Source: Campylobacter sp. CCUG 57310 (GTDB lineage: Bacteria; Campylobacterota; Campylobacteria; Campylobacterales; Campylobacteraceae). Taken from it: DNA of 64,000 bases. The DNA lies in NCBI RefSeq assembly GCF_013201975.1, contig NZ_CP053845.1, positions 1,240,001 to 1,304,000 of the forward strand, read 5' to 3'. The position numbers and the translations under genes were made by a program. Below are positions 16,605 to 28,305 of this stretch, one piece after another. Each line of letters begins with the position of its first letter. Position 1 is the stretch's first letter. A model generated the notes under the pieces. It was not told where the DNA came from and did not search any database. It saw only the letters and a list, made by a program, of their open reading frames with translations.

Positions 16605-16877
16605 CTACTCCTTTAAGTTGTTTATTATCTTACCTTTATAGCCTGTTGTTGCTACTGCGTCTAAGAGTTGTTGCTCGCTTATATCTTTAAGCGTCTTAAC
16701 AACTGCCGTCTTATCGCGCAAACTAGCCTTTACTTCTTTTACGCCATCTACTTTTAATAGCGCTTTTCTAACCATAGCCGTACAAAGCGGACAGTGCATC
16801 TCCTCAACCAAAATAACAACTTTTTGATCGGCAAACGAAAAAGCGCAAAGCAAGATAAGAGCGATAAATTCACGCAT
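16605..16877 (-). CDS. Secreted MerP-like heavy-metal-associated (HMA) domain protein
   Basis: A 90-residue protein from the ATG at 16877, preceded by GGGAG. An upstream in-frame start is possible but would hide the signal peptide. Residues 1-17 are a signal peptide (REFIALILLCAFSFA). An HMA domain follows with the metal-binding CPLC (in EEMHCPLCTAMV) and the typical VDGVKEVKASL segment. The fold binds soft metal ions (Hg, Cu) in the periplasm. It overlaps the MerT-like gene by 8 bases and is translationally coupled to it. No merA or merR is present, so copper or another metal is as likely as mercury. Confidence 0.85.
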   Translation of the reverse strand: MREFIALILLCAFSFADQKVVILVEEMHCPLCTAMVRKALLKVDGVKEVKASLRDKTAVVKTLKDISEQQLLDAVATTGYKGKIINNLKE

Positions 16878-17193
16878 AGATAGCTCCCAAAACTTCAGGA
16901 TATGATAGCAAAATAAACACAAAAACAGCTAAAAAAACGTATATCAAAAGCCATTTTTTGCCTATTTTTTTAAGTGAGCAACTTCTATCTTTTTTAAAAA
17001 AATAAAATATAGAAAGAGCCAAGCAAACAAGGGCAAGAATACTTAAAATCCCTCTAAATTCGCTTAGCTGCTCGGTAAAACCAAAAAGAGTAAATGTAGA
17101 TCCAAATATCAAAAAAACAAGTGCCGGCAAGCAGCAAAGTGTAGCCGCAAAGGCACTTATTATCGAAGCAATAGCTAAAAATACACTTCTCAA
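16870..17193 (-). CDS. MerT-like inner-membrane metal transport protein
   Basis: A 107-residue protein with three predicted membrane helices (about 5-30, 45-67 and 83-103). The first carries a vicinal Cys pair in ATLCCLPALVFLIFG, the metal-accepting feature of MerT. A cytoplasmic loop with RSCSLKK adds another Cys. The likely job is passing a metal ion from the periplasmic MerP-like partner across the membrane. The start is TTG and overlaps the transglutaminase-like gene stop (TTGA). The gene trio forms one operon. Confidence 0.82.
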   Translation of the reverse strand: MRSVFLAIASIISAFAATLCCLPALVFLIFGSTFTLFGFTEQLSEFRGILSILALVCLALSIFYFFKKDRSCSLKKIGKKWLLIYVFLAVFVFILLSYPEVLGAIYA

Positions 17194-18281
17194 GCTTTTA
17201 ACTCTTGTGCGGTATAGTCGTAGCTAAATTCTTTTGGCGAATAATAATTTGCCGTATTTCCGTCAGTTTCCGCATACGGATAGCCAAAGTTGTTTAGCGG
17301 AATCTGCTCGGGCTCGGGCTTTAAGATGAAGTCGCGCCCGTAGTTAAATCCTACCCAGCACATCTCCCAGTTGCCAAAGAGATATTCGCGAATTTTGTTT
17401 AGCTTCTCATCGCTATTGCTTAGCTTTTCGCCCAGACGCACTTTAGTAACATCGGCAGGATCTACGGGTATCCAGCCGTATCCCTTAAGATAAAATTCCG
17501 CCCTGCAATGCTGTCCGCCTGAAATTTTAGCAAGTCCGTTTTCATCCGCCTTGCCCATCTCGTTTGAAAATCTGCTTTGACCAACTCTTATGCCAAAGAG
17601 CTCTCTAGCAGGTATCCCAACTGCTCTGCAAAGCCCTACAAAAACGGAGTTTATATCGGTGCATTTGCCCACAAGCTTTCCGCTTTCAAGTATCGCTTTT
17701 ACATCTCCTAGACCGCATCCTATGACGCTATTATCACGCTGCATGGTGTTTGCAACCCAAGTGTATATCGCTCTTGCTTTTTCAAGATCGCCGTTAATTC
17801 CCTTGACGATCTCTTCGGCTTTTTGCTTTACTATTCCTGTGTTTGGGATTTGCTTGGTAGGTTTTAAGAAAAACTCAACTTCAGGGCTAAGTTTTTCGTT
17901 TTCGTTGAAATTTACCTTGCTAAAATCAGTGTTTCTCTCATGTGTCCGGACACGAAATTTAAGCTCCAAATTCGCATCTTTTTCGTTTTCGTTAAAGCCC
18001 GCATAAAGCGTAGGTATCACAAGATCTGAGATGTAGTGCTCTTTTGCGTTTGTCGATACATCATAGTTGCTTACAAGTTGCTGATATTCGTTACCGACAA
18101 GAAGCGGAACCCAAAGCCTGCTAAGCTTGCCCTGCTCTTTTAAACTATGCTTAAAGCTAACGTCAAAAACTCTATTTTTATTAGGAGACTTGAGCGCTTC
18201 ACTACTAGCTAAAACAACATTAGGTGCAAAACTAGCCGCACCGACAACAGCACTAAATTTGAAAAAATCACGTCTTTGCAT
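17190..18281 (-). CDS. Tat-exported transglutaminase-like cysteine protein
   Basis: A 363-residue protein with a twin-arginine signal (MQRRDFFKFSAVVGAASFA), so it should be folded before export by the Tat system, whose tatB and tatC lie at 27844-29096. The transglutaminase-like core is at about residues 150-290 with a full triad: Cys in VGKCTDINSVFVGLC, His in GGQHCRAEFY, Asp in GWIPVDPADV. Such domains act as peptidases, amidases or crosslinkers; the substrate is unknown. It is coupled by a four-base overlap to the MerT-like gene. A short hairpin AGTTGC/GCAACT (18303-18317) sits just upstream. Confidence 0.85.
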   Translation of the reverse strand: MQRRDFFKFSAVVGAASFAPNVVLASSEALKSPNKNRVFDVSFKHSLKEQGKLSRLWVPLLVGNEYQQLVSNYDVSTNAKEHYISDLVIPTLYAGFNENEKDANLELKFRVRTHERNTDFSKVNFNENEKLSPEVEFFLKPTKQIPNTGIVKQKAEEIVKGINGDLEKARAIYTWVANTMQRDNSVIGCGLGDVKAILESGKLVGKCTDINSVFVGLCRAVGIPARELFGIRVGQSRFSNEMGKADENGLAKISGGQHCRAEFYLKGYGWIPVDPADVTKVRLGEKLSNSDEKLNKIREYLFGNWEMCWVGFNYGRDFILKPEPEQIPLNNFGYPYAETDGNTANYYSPKEFSYDYTAQELKA

Positions 18282-18369
18282 GAAAATGCCTTGTATAAAT
18301 ATAGTTGCACCGCAACTCTTAAGAGGTATTTTACTTGCTAATTACTAAAATTCGTTTGAAAATTTTATA

Positions 18370-19074
18370 CTACTTAAAAGCTATAAATGTGGCGAAATTT
18401 GCCCACCTAAACAAGCACTCCACGCTCTTAAATCCCGCATTTAAAGCAAGCTCTCTGTTTTCGGCTTCAGTATATGGTATCAGCACGTTTTCAAGAGCTT
18501 CTCGCTTTTGAGCGATTTCAAATTTAGAATACCCTTGATTTAGCTTGTAGTTTTCGTAAATTTCGATGATATTTTTACTTAATGTCTTATCTTCAAATAT
18601 CATCTTTTCGCTAAAGACGAAAATTCCGTTTTCATTTAGGCTCTCATAAATTTTGCCTACGAATTCCTGTCTTTTTATAGGGCGGATAAACTGCAAAGTA
18701 TAGTTCATAAGCACCGCATCTTGCACACCTAAATCGCACTCCAAGATATCGGCAAGCTCAAGATTTATATTTGCGCCATAAGCTCTTATCTTGGCGTTTG
18801 CATTTTCAAGCATGGCGGCTGCGTTATCTATACCGCGCAAATTCAGATCATTTCTCGTCTCATAAAGCCTTAGCAAAGTAGAAGCCGTAGAGCAACCAAG
18901 ATCAAGCACGAAAGCTTCTTTTTTTAATGTTTTTACAAGAAATTCGACAATGAGGCTTTGGGCTATATCATAGTGCGGAACCGAGCGGTTTATCATATCG
19001 TCAAACACGCTAGCGACCGCAGCGTCAAATTCAAACTGCTTTTTTATCGGCTCTTTAAAAATTTCATCTCTCAT
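18370..19074 (-). CDS. cmoA: Carboxy-S-adenosyl-L-methionine synthase CmoA
   Basis: A 234-residue methyltransferase-fold enzyme that turns SAM and prephenate into carboxy-SAM, used for the cmo5U34 modification of wobble uridines in tRNA. The N-terminal FDAAVASVFDDMINRSVPHY, the SAM loop LDLGCSTASTLL and MNYTLQFI are typical of CmoA. The partner CmoB is not in the window. It overlaps ribF by four bases (ATGA) and ends the nine-gene run that begins at rppH. Confidence 0.93.
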   Translation of the reverse strand: MRDEIFKEPIKKQFEFDAAVASVFDDMINRSVPHYDIAQSLIVEFLVKTLKKEAFVLDLGCSTASTLLRLYETRNDLNLRGIDNAAAMLENANAKIRAYGANINLELADILECDLGVQDAVLMNYTLQFIRPIKRQEFVGKIYESLNENGIFVFSEKMIFEDKTLSKNIIEIYENYKLNQGYSKFEIAQKREALENVLIPYTEAENRELALNAGFKSVECLFRWANFATFIAFK

Positions 19075-19955
19075 CTTTGCGCCACGCCCCCTCTTATCAT
19101 CTTGTCGTCTATATACAGATCACAGGTTCCTACAAATTTAGAAGCCTCGCTTATATCGAATTTAATCTGCGCTTTTAAACTGCTTAAATCGGCAAATTTC
19201 ATATTTCCGCGAAGTCGCTTTATAAAGCATACCGCCACGTGGCTTGCGTTTGATATATTTTCGTTTATGACGTGAGTTTCTACGCTAAATTTGCCGTCCG
19301 TGCTTAAGCGATTTCCGATAAAAGTTACCGAACCGTAAGTCTTATAGCCTATTCTGGTTCTGGTTGCATAAACGCCCTCGATAGGCAAAAGATAGTTTTT
19401 CACGTCCAAATTTAAAGTCGGCACAAGCTCTTTTTGCCCTATTCCTTGACCTTTGATCACATCGCCTTCGATTGAGTATTCACGCCCTATCAAGAGATTT
19501 GCCTCGTAAATTTGCCCCTGTTTTATAAACTCTCGAATCGCAGAGCTATGCACGCCCATACCTTCAAAGCAAACTTCCTCTACGATATCGACTTCGCCGT
19601 CAAAAATTCGCCTTAAATCATACTTATCCCACGCCCTGTTTCGACCAAATCTAAAATCAAATCCCACAACTATCTTTTTTAAATTTTTAAAATCTCTTTT
19701 CAAAAGAGCTATAAATTCATCTCCGCTAAGCCCTTTTATAGCGTTAAAATCATACAAAAAACACGGATATCTCGAGTATTCGGCGCGCTTAAGCTTTGGA
19801 GTGATGTTTGCCTTGTTTTTATCGATGACGACAAGTCCGCCAAATTCGCCTAAGCGATTTAAAAGCTCCCTGTGCCCGCGATGCACCCCGTCAAAATGCC
19901 CGATAGCAACGGCGGTGATATTATCCTTTGTTAAAAGCGTAGAAAAATTCGGCAT
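19071..19955 (-). CDS. ribF: Bifunctional riboflavin kinase/FAD synthetase
   Basis: A 294-residue enzyme that makes FMN and then FAD. The N-terminal adenylyltransferase domain has GHFDGVHRGHRELL and VVGFDFRFGRNR. The C-terminal kinase domain has GQGIGQKELVPTLNLD, LPIEGVYATRTRIG and ETHVI. It is slightly shorter than the usual 305-315 residues. The start overlaps the end of tlyA by 35 bases but follows AGGAAGGAA, so I keep it. It is translationally coupled on both sides. Confidence 0.95.
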   Translation of the reverse strand: MPNFSTLLTKDNITAVAIGHFDGVHRGHRELLNRLGEFGGLVVIDKNKANITPKLKRAEYSRYPCFLYDFNAIKGLSGDEFIALLKRDFKNLKKIVVGFDFRFGRNRAWDKYDLRRIFDGEVDIVEEVCFEGMGVHSSAIREFIKQGQIYEANLLIGREYSIEGDVIKGQGIGQKELVPTLNLDVKNYLLPIEGVYATRTRIGYKTYGSVTFIGNRLSTDGKFSVETHVINENISNASHVAVCFIKRLRGNMKFADLSSLKAQIKFDISEASKFVGTCDLYIDDKMIRGGVAQR

Positions 19956-20646
19956 TTCCTTCCTTTCCTCTTACTTCGCACTGCCGACACTCCCGTAATA
20001 CCAAGCCCAAATTTGCAGCCGCAAGCTCAAATTTCGCTCTTGCTCCCGATAAAGCCTTGGCATCGGTTACGACTCCTTTTTTATTGCGCTTAGCTTCACG
20101 CCCCACCTCAAACTGGGGCTTAAAGAGTATTATTATATCCTTTTTGGCGACCTTTAAAATATCGGGCAAAATTTGCACTACCGAGATGAAGCTCACATCG
20201 CAGGTTACTACGTCAAATTTCATATTTTCATCTTCAAATTTTGCCTCACGGGCAAACTCTCTTATGTCGGTATCTTCTTTCACCTCAACCCTGATATCGT
20301 TTTTTAAGCTCTCGTCAAGCTGGCTATTGCCCACGTCAAGCGCGGTTACTCTACTTGCGCCCTCTTTAAGCAAAATTTGTACGAATCCGCCTGTACTGCT
20401 GCCGATATCAAGAGCGGTTTTGCCTTTTAAATCAAGCTTATAATGCTCTAAAAAGCTCTTTAGCTTAAGTGCACCTCGTCCGACGTAAACCTCTTCAAGC
20501 AAATTTATACTATCCTCGTCGCTAACTTGCGAATTTGGCTTGGTTTGAGTCTTGTTATTTAATAAAATTTTACCCGATTTTATGAGCTCGCTAGCTTTAT
20601 TTCTGCTGATATTTAGCTTTTGCGCCGCAAATATATCAAATCTCAT
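19921..20646 (-). CDS. tlyA: TlyA-family rRNA 2'-O-methyltransferase
   Basis: A 241-residue enzyme. An S4 RNA-binding domain (about 1-60, LNISRNKASELIKSGKILL) precedes a FtsJ/RrmJ-like methyltransferase domain with ALDIGSSTGGFVQILL and CDVSFISV. TlyA 2'-O-methylates ribosomal RNA and sets capreomycin sensitivity; in C. jejuni it affects motility and biofilm. I start at the ATG at 20646, five bases after AGGAG, rather than the adjacent GTG. It begins 30 bases after ligA and overlaps ribF. Confidence 0.94.
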   Translation of the reverse strand: MRFDIFAAQKLNISRNKASELIKSGKILLNNKTQTKPNSQVSDEDSINLLEEVYVGRGALKLKSFLEHYKLDLKGKTALDIGSSTGGFVQILLKEGASRVTALDVGNSQLDESLKNDIRVEVKEDTDIREFAREAKFEDENMKFDVVTCDVSFISVVQILPDILKVAKKDIIILFKPQFEVGREAKRNKKGVVTDAKALSGARAKFELAAANLGLVLRECRQCEVRGKEGNAEFFYAFNKG

Positions 20647-20676
20647 CACAACTCCTAAAAGCAGCCAAATCTAACC

Positions 20677-23751
<3,075 letters not shown>

Positions 23752-23755
<4 letters not shown>

Positions 23756-24372
23756 CTTCGGCCCTTTTCATATATCATTAGCAAAATCGGCGTTAAGAGC
23801 GCGTGTGATTTCGTATTTAGCTCGGCAAGCTTAACCGCCTTGTAAAAGTAGCTTAACTCATCTTGGCTAAATTTAACTCCCGCTTCGCTAGCCTCTAGGG
23901 CAATTGAGGAAATCAGCTCCTTTAGCTCGTTTTTACCGAGCTTATCGGCTCTTTCAAGTTCGATTTGTTCATCTATGAAGCGATAAATTTCTTTTAACTC
24001 AAGACGAGTGAAATTTAACCCGCTTTTTATGCGTTCTTTTTTTATAAGCCTGTTTTCAGTGATTAGACGTGAGCGAATCGTTTGAAGCAGCATGTTTTTA
24101 GATTCGCAAGCGATTATAAATTTGATATTTCTAGGAGGCTCTTCTATGATCTTAAGGAGTGAATTTTGCGCTTCTATGCGAAAATTTTTAGCCATAACAA
24201 CAAGCAGTTTTTCGCTATTTTCTGCGATATAAGCCTCGACTATGACCTCTTTTGCATTTTCAAGCAAGAAATCTTCACTTATAAAAAACCTTAAAAAATT
24301 TGGATCATAAAGCCTTAAAAGCTCCTCTTTTAAAGCTTCAAAATCACTCGTGATAACGATCTTGCTATGCAT
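23752..24372 (-). CDS. holB: DNA polymerase III delta' subunit, short form
   Basis: A 206-residue protein, about two thirds of E. coli HolB. It retains the AAA+ core segment FRIEAQNSLLKIIEEPPRN and TIRSRL, matching the conserved SRC-like sensor region of clamp-loader subunits. No Walker A motif or zinc-binding Cys cluster is present, so it would be a non-catalytic stator. Campylobacter and Helicobacter homologues are similarly short. It lies between hobA and folP, as in H. pylori, with overlapping or nearly overlapping ends. Confidence 0.85.
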
Positions 24373-24377
24373 GAAAT

Positions 24378-24920
24378 CTAAAGCATTACTTTAGCAAAGA
24401 GCGCCGCATCAATGCTTTTATCAAAAAGTTTATAAAGCGATAAAAGCTTGATATCCAAAAGCTCGTCGCTTGAGCTTAGATAAAAGCTGTTTTGCGCTTG
24501 CTCGTCAAACAGCCACATGTAGCTATCATCCTTGCCTTTGGCTATCTGCGCGCTTTTGTCGTTGCTTTTTCCGACATAAAAGAGAACATATCCATTTGGA
24601 AAAGCAAGGCTTAGCATGTCTAAAAGCAGTGAAATTTCCTCTTTTGAGCTAATAGCATCAAAGGAAGGATAGATAGCTCTAAGCGACATAAACGGCAATA
24701 TCGGGCGAGAATTTGTAGGCTTGTTTATATTTTTAAGAAAATATCTCTCAAACCAGCTTCTGTCATGATCGGTTATCATGATAAAGGTTCGCCCTTCAAG
24801 CAAAAATTTAAGCTTGGATGCAAGCAGAGGCGTCCATTCCGTGCGCCTTTCTTCCATCCAGCTCATTAGCGATCCTTGCTCTCTGATCGCTTCTAACGTC
24901 CACTTTATAAAATCGCTCAT
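24378..24920 (-). CDS. hobA: DnaA-binding initiation factor HobA
   Basis: A 180-residue protein specific to Campylobacterota. HobA tetramers bind DnaA domain I and order DnaA at oriC, replacing DiaA. The N-terminus MSDFIKWTLEAIREQGSLMSWMEERR and FIMITDHDRSWFERYFL fit HobA, a SIS-fold protein. Position between lysC and holB matches H. pylori. The start overlaps the lysC stop (ATGA). No oriC was noticed nearby. Confidence 0.88.
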   Translation of the reverse strand: MSDFIKWTLEAIREQGSLMSWMEERRTEWTPLLASKLKFLLEGRTFIMITDHDRSWFERYFLKNINKPTNSRPILPFMSLRAIYPSFDAISSKEEISLLLDMLSLAFPNGYVLFYVGKSNDKSAQIAKGKDDSYMWLFDEQAQNSFYLSSSDELLDIKLLSLYKLFDKSIDAALFAKVML

Positions 24921-26116
24921 TTATCCAGCTTATATGCTTGATGTAGTGCGCGAACCGCCAGTTCTCCGTATTTTTGATCAACAATAACGGAAATTTTTAT
25001 CTCACTTGTCGAGATCATTTGTATATTTATGCCCTCATCCGCAAGCGTTCTAAAAGCAAGCGAAGCTACGCCACTATGGCTTTTCATACCTACTCCGACT
25101 ACGGAAACCTTGACTATATTTTCGCTGTATTCTACGTGTTTTGCCGCAGCTAATTTATCCACGCACTCTTTGGCTACTTCAAGCTCGTTTTGAGGCACCG
25201 TAAAGCCTAAATTCGTAGTTCCGTCTTGCCCTACGTTTTGGATTATCATATCGACATTTATATTTTTTTCAGCAAGAGCCGAGAAAATTTCAGCAGCTAT
25301 GCCAGGCTTATCCACGACACCTCTTAGAGTAACTCTTGCTTGGTTTTTATCAAGTGCTATACCGCTTACTAAAACTGCTTCCATATTCTCTTCCTTTGTT
25401 ATTAATGTTCCTTCGTTGTTATTAAAGCTACTTCTTGTAACTAAATTTACGTTTAATTTTTTAGCCAGCTCAACCGAGCGATTTTGAAGCACCTTAGCTC
25501 CAAGGCTTGCAAGCTCAAGCATCTCGTCATAGCTTATCTTATCAAGCTTTTTGGCTCTACTTTCTATCCTAGGATCGGTAGTATAAACTCCATCCACATC
25601 AGTGTAAATTTCACACAGATCGGCATCCAAAGCTCCTGCTATGGCAACTGCGCTTAGATCGCTTCCGCCACGTCCCAGCGTGGTTACATTTCCGTTTTTA
25701 TCTATGCCTTGAAAGCCCGCTACTACTATTATCTTGCCCTCTTTTATCTCCTCTTTCATGCGGCTTGTGTCTATCATTTCGATTCGTGCTTTAGTATGCA
25801 CTTCATCGGTAATGATGCCAGCTTGCCTGCCCGTTAAGCCGACCGCCTTATAGCCCATATTATTAATAGCTATCGTAAGAAGTGCGCAGGTAACGCGCTC
25901 GCCTGAGCTTAAAAGCATATCCATAGCTATATCGTCAGGATGCTTGGTGAAGTGCTCTGCGTATTCGATTAGTTGATTTGTTACGCCACTCATTGCCGAA
26001 ACTACGACTATGACATCAGCACCGCTTTTTTTAGTCTCTATCACTCTTTTGGCGACCGATTCTATCCTTTCAAGCGTTCCTACACTCGTGCCTCCGTATT
26101 TTTGAACGATTAGCAT
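24917..26116 (-). CDS. lysC: Aspartokinase
   Basis: A 399-residue aspartate kinase catalysing the first step to lysine, diaminopimelate, methionine and threonine. The N-terminal KYGGTSVGTLERIESVA nucleotide/aspartate motif and the GRGGSDLSAVAIAGAL and TDVDGVYTTDPRI segments are intact. Two ACT domains (from about residue 265) provide lysine/threonine feedback. It shares one base with rppH (TAATG) and four with hobA, so it is in the middle of a tightly packed operon. Confidence 0.97.
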   Translation of the reverse strand: MLIVQKYGGTSVGTLERIESVAKRVIETKKSGADVIVVVSAMSGVTNQLIEYAEHFTKHPDDIAMDMLLSSGERVTCALLTIAINNMGYKAVGLTGRQAGIITDEVHTKARIEMIDTSRMKEEIKEGKIIVVAGFQGIDKNGNVTTLGRGGSDLSAVAIAGALDADLCEIYTDVDGVYTTDPRIESRAKKLDKISYDEMLELASLGAKVLQNRSVELAKKLNVNLVTRSSFNNNEGTLITKEENMEAVLVSGIALDKNQARVTLRGVVDKPGIAAEIFSALAEKNINVDMIIQNVGQDGTTNLGFTVPQNELEVAKECVDKLAAAKHVEYSENIVKVSVVGVGMKSHSGVASLAFRTLADEGINIQMISTSEIKISVIVDQKYGELAVRALHQAYKLDK

Positions 26117-26583
26117 TAGATAAATCCTTTCTCTTTAAAATATCCCATTACCTTGCTATAAATCGGCTTTTTAAAATGGTTTATATCGTTTAAAGCCTCT
26201 TTGGCATGGACGAATTTATACTGATTAAATTCCGGAATTTTGGTTTTGATATCTATTTTAGCACCGGCTTTTAGCTTTACTAAAAAGTATTTTTGAGTTT
26301 GTCCGTCATAAGGGTATCTCTTGGCTTTTAAGACATTTGGCGGGAAGTCGTAACTAAGCCACTCTGGATACTCGCACAAAATTTCAACCTCATTTGTGCC
26401 TATTTCTTCTTTAAGCTCTCTTAAAAGAGCCTCTTTAGGATTTTCCCCCTCGTCGATTCCTCCTTGAGGAAACTGCCAAACACCTTGCAAATCACATCTT
26501 TGAGCTATAAAAACCCTACAATCAAAAGGATATGTAGCAGCCAAAACAACGGCGGCGACATTTGATCTGTAGCTTTTTTGCAT
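26116..26583 (-). CDS. rppH: RNA pyrophosphohydrolase (Nudix)
   Basis: A 155-residue Nudix hydrolase that removes pyrophosphate from the 5' end of mRNA and so starts decay. The Nudix box is complete (GGIDEGENPKEALLRELKEEIG). SNVAAVVLA, QRCDLQGVWQFPQGG and the C-terminal helix are as in RppH/NudH. It is the first gene of the run to cmoA and faces hemW divergently. Confidence 0.93.
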   Translation of the reverse strand: MQKSYRSNVAAVVLAATYPFDCRVFIAQRCDLQGVWQFPQGGIDEGENPKEALLRELKEEIGTNEVEILCEYPEWLSYDFPPNVLKAKRYPYDGQTQKYFLVKLKAGAKIDIKTKIPEFNQYKFVHAKEALNDINHFKKPIYSKVMGYFKEKGFI

Positions 26584-26689
26584 AAACTAAACCTAAAATA
26601 AAAATTTTGTTAGATTTTAACTTAAAAGAGTTTATATGAAGCTTTAAAATCGCCATTTTCAGCTATCGCAAAGAATTTAAAACGAGATT

Positions 26690-26698
26690 TGTTACAAT
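26690..26698 (+). promoter_or_regulatory. Candidate hemW promoter
   Basis: TGTTACAAT, an extended -10 with one mismatch, lies about 28 bases before the hemW ATG in the 142-base divergent gap. AAAGAGG precedes the ATG by three bases. Confidence 0.5.
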
Positions 26699-26725
26699 TG
26701 CGAAAATTTTAGATTAAAGAGGATC

Positions 26726-27778
26726 ATGCTTTTATACATACACATTCCATTTTGTGAAAGTAAATGCCCTTACTGCGCATTTGGTTCCGTTACGGGCAAA
26801 CAAAACCTAGTAAGCGATTATTTTCATTCGATGATAGTTGATTTGCGCACGCAAATTACAAAATTTAACGTTGGTCACGGCGAGATCGAAAGCGTTTTTA
26901 TAGGCGGAGGCACTCCAAGTGCCGTTAGTGCCGAATTTTATGAGTCGTTATTTAAAGAATTCGCTCCGTTTTTAACTTCAAACTGCGAGATAACCATCGA
27001 AGCCAATCCAAATTCCGCAGATTTAACATGGCTTAAATTTATGCGCTCACTTGGCGTAAATCGCATGAGTTTCGGAGCTCAAAGCTTCTTTGAAGACAAG
27101 CTTAAATTTCTTGGTCGCAGCCACGATTCTAAGCAGGTTTATAAAGCCGTCCAAAATGCTAAAATCGCGGGCTTTAAAAATATCAATGTAGATCTTATTT
27201 ACGGTACAAAATTTGACACTAAAAAACGCCTATTAACGGAAGCTCAAAATATCAAAAATTTAGATATTTCGCATGTTAGCGCGTATTCTTTAACGCTTGA
27301 AAAAAATACTCCGTTTTATAAAAAGACAAGCTATCAAAAAGACAGCCCAAGACTTGCTAAATTCTTAATAAACGAGCTTGAAAACATAGGTTTAAAACAA
27401 TACGAAATATCAAATTTCGGTCAAATTTGCAGACACAATCTTGGCTACTGGCAAGGCAAAAACTATCTTGCCGTAGGAGCTTATGCGGTTGGATTTATGA
27501 ACAATGTTAGATTTTACGGAAGTGCAAATTTAAGCCAATATATCAAAAATCCTATTAGCAAACAGACCGAATTTTTAAGCAAAGACGAGTTGCAAACGGA
27601 ACGAATTTTTCTTGGAGCAAGAAGCATAGTCGGTATAGACGCTCTTGATCTAACACCGCTTCAACTACAAAAAGCTGAAATTTTACGCAAGGCAAGAAAG
27701 CTTAACTTCAAAAACGGGCGATATCAGGTTAAAAATTTCTTGTTGGCCGATGAAATTTCTTTGTTTATAATCGGTTAA
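26726..27778 (+). CDS. hemW: Radical SAM heme chaperone HemW (HemN-like)
   Basis: A 350-residue radical SAM protein. The cluster motif C-x3-C-x2-C is at the N-terminus (FCESKCPYCAF), followed by FIGGGTPSA and the HNLGYW motif near residue 235 that marks HemW. HemW binds heme and passes it to proteins; it is often annotated as oxygen-independent coproporphyrinogen oxidase, but it is shorter than HemN and lacks its N-terminal part. tatB starts 65 bases downstream. Confidence 0.9.
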   Translation: MLLYIHIPFCESKCPYCAFGSVTGKQNLVSDYFHSMIVDLRTQITKFNVGHGEIESVFIGGGTPSAVSAEFYESLFKEFAPFLTSNCEITIEANPNSADLTWLKFMRSLGVNRMSFGAQSFFEDKLKFLGRSHDSKQVYKAVQNAKIAGFKNINVDLIYGTKFDTKKRLLTEAQNIKNLDISHVSAYSLTLEKNTPFYKKTSYQKDSPRLAKFLINELENIGLKQYEISNFGQICRHNLGYWQGKNYLAVGAYAVGFMNNVRFYGSANLSQYIKNPISKQTEFLSKDELQTERIFLGARSIVGIDALDLTPLQLQKAEILRKARKLNFKNGRYQVKNFLLADEISLFIIG

Positions 27779-27843
27779 TTTATGCAAATTTGAGATAAAA
27801 CCTGATAAAATGCCTGACTTAAACTAAAAAATCAGGATAAAAA

Positions 27844-28305
27844 ATGTTTGGTATGAGCCTACCTGAAATCATCATGATAGCCGTTATTGCAGTGCTTTTC
27901 TTAGGGCCTGAAAAGCTTCCTCAAACCATGGTCGAGATAGCGAAATTTTTTAAAACATTCAAAAAAACCATAAACGACGCTAAGGCGAATTTCGATCAAG
28001 AGATAAAAATTCAAGAACTCAAAGAGGATGCCAGAAAATACAAAGAGAGTTTTACTCAAACAACCCAAAGTGTGCGCAAAAAACTTACCTTTGAAGAGCT
28101 TGACGAGATCAAAAAAGGAGTTAGCGACGTTACGGGCGGACTTAGCGAAAATTTAAATTCCATTAAAAAAGATATAGAAAGCATAGAAAATCCAAAAGAG
28201 ATGATAAAAGATAAAATTTTAAACTCAAGCACAGAACAAAAATCCGAAGCAAAAGGCGATGATAGCGTAACTGCAATAAAATCTGAAGAGAAAAAAGAGG
28301 CGTAA
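27844..28305 (+). CDS. tatB: Sec-independent translocase subunit TatB
   Basis: A 153-residue protein with a single N-terminal membrane helix (MFGMSLPEIIMIAVIAVLFL), then GPEKLPQ and an amphipathic helix, then a long charged helical tail. The glutamate after SLP in the helix is typical of TatB. With TatC it receives twin-arginine proteins; the RRDFFK protein encoded at 17190-18281 is one candidate cargo. An AGGA site precedes the ATG. It ends on the first base of tatC (TAATG). Confidence 0.92.
   Translation: MFGMSLPEIIMIAVIAVLFLGPEKLPQTMVEIAKFFKTFKKTINDAKANFDQEIKIQELKEDARKYKESFTQTTQSVRKKLTFEELDEIKKGVSDVTGGLSENLNSIKKDIESIENPKEMIKDKILNSSTEQKSEAKGDDSVTAIKSEEKKEA

Noticed and set aside
16605-17193. 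Mercury resistance operon
   Set aside because: MerT-like and MerP-like proteins are present but no merA or merR; the metal is not determined.
24378-24920. Replication origin beside hobA
   Set aside because: I saw no cluster of DnaA boxes; hobA is in an ordinary operon.
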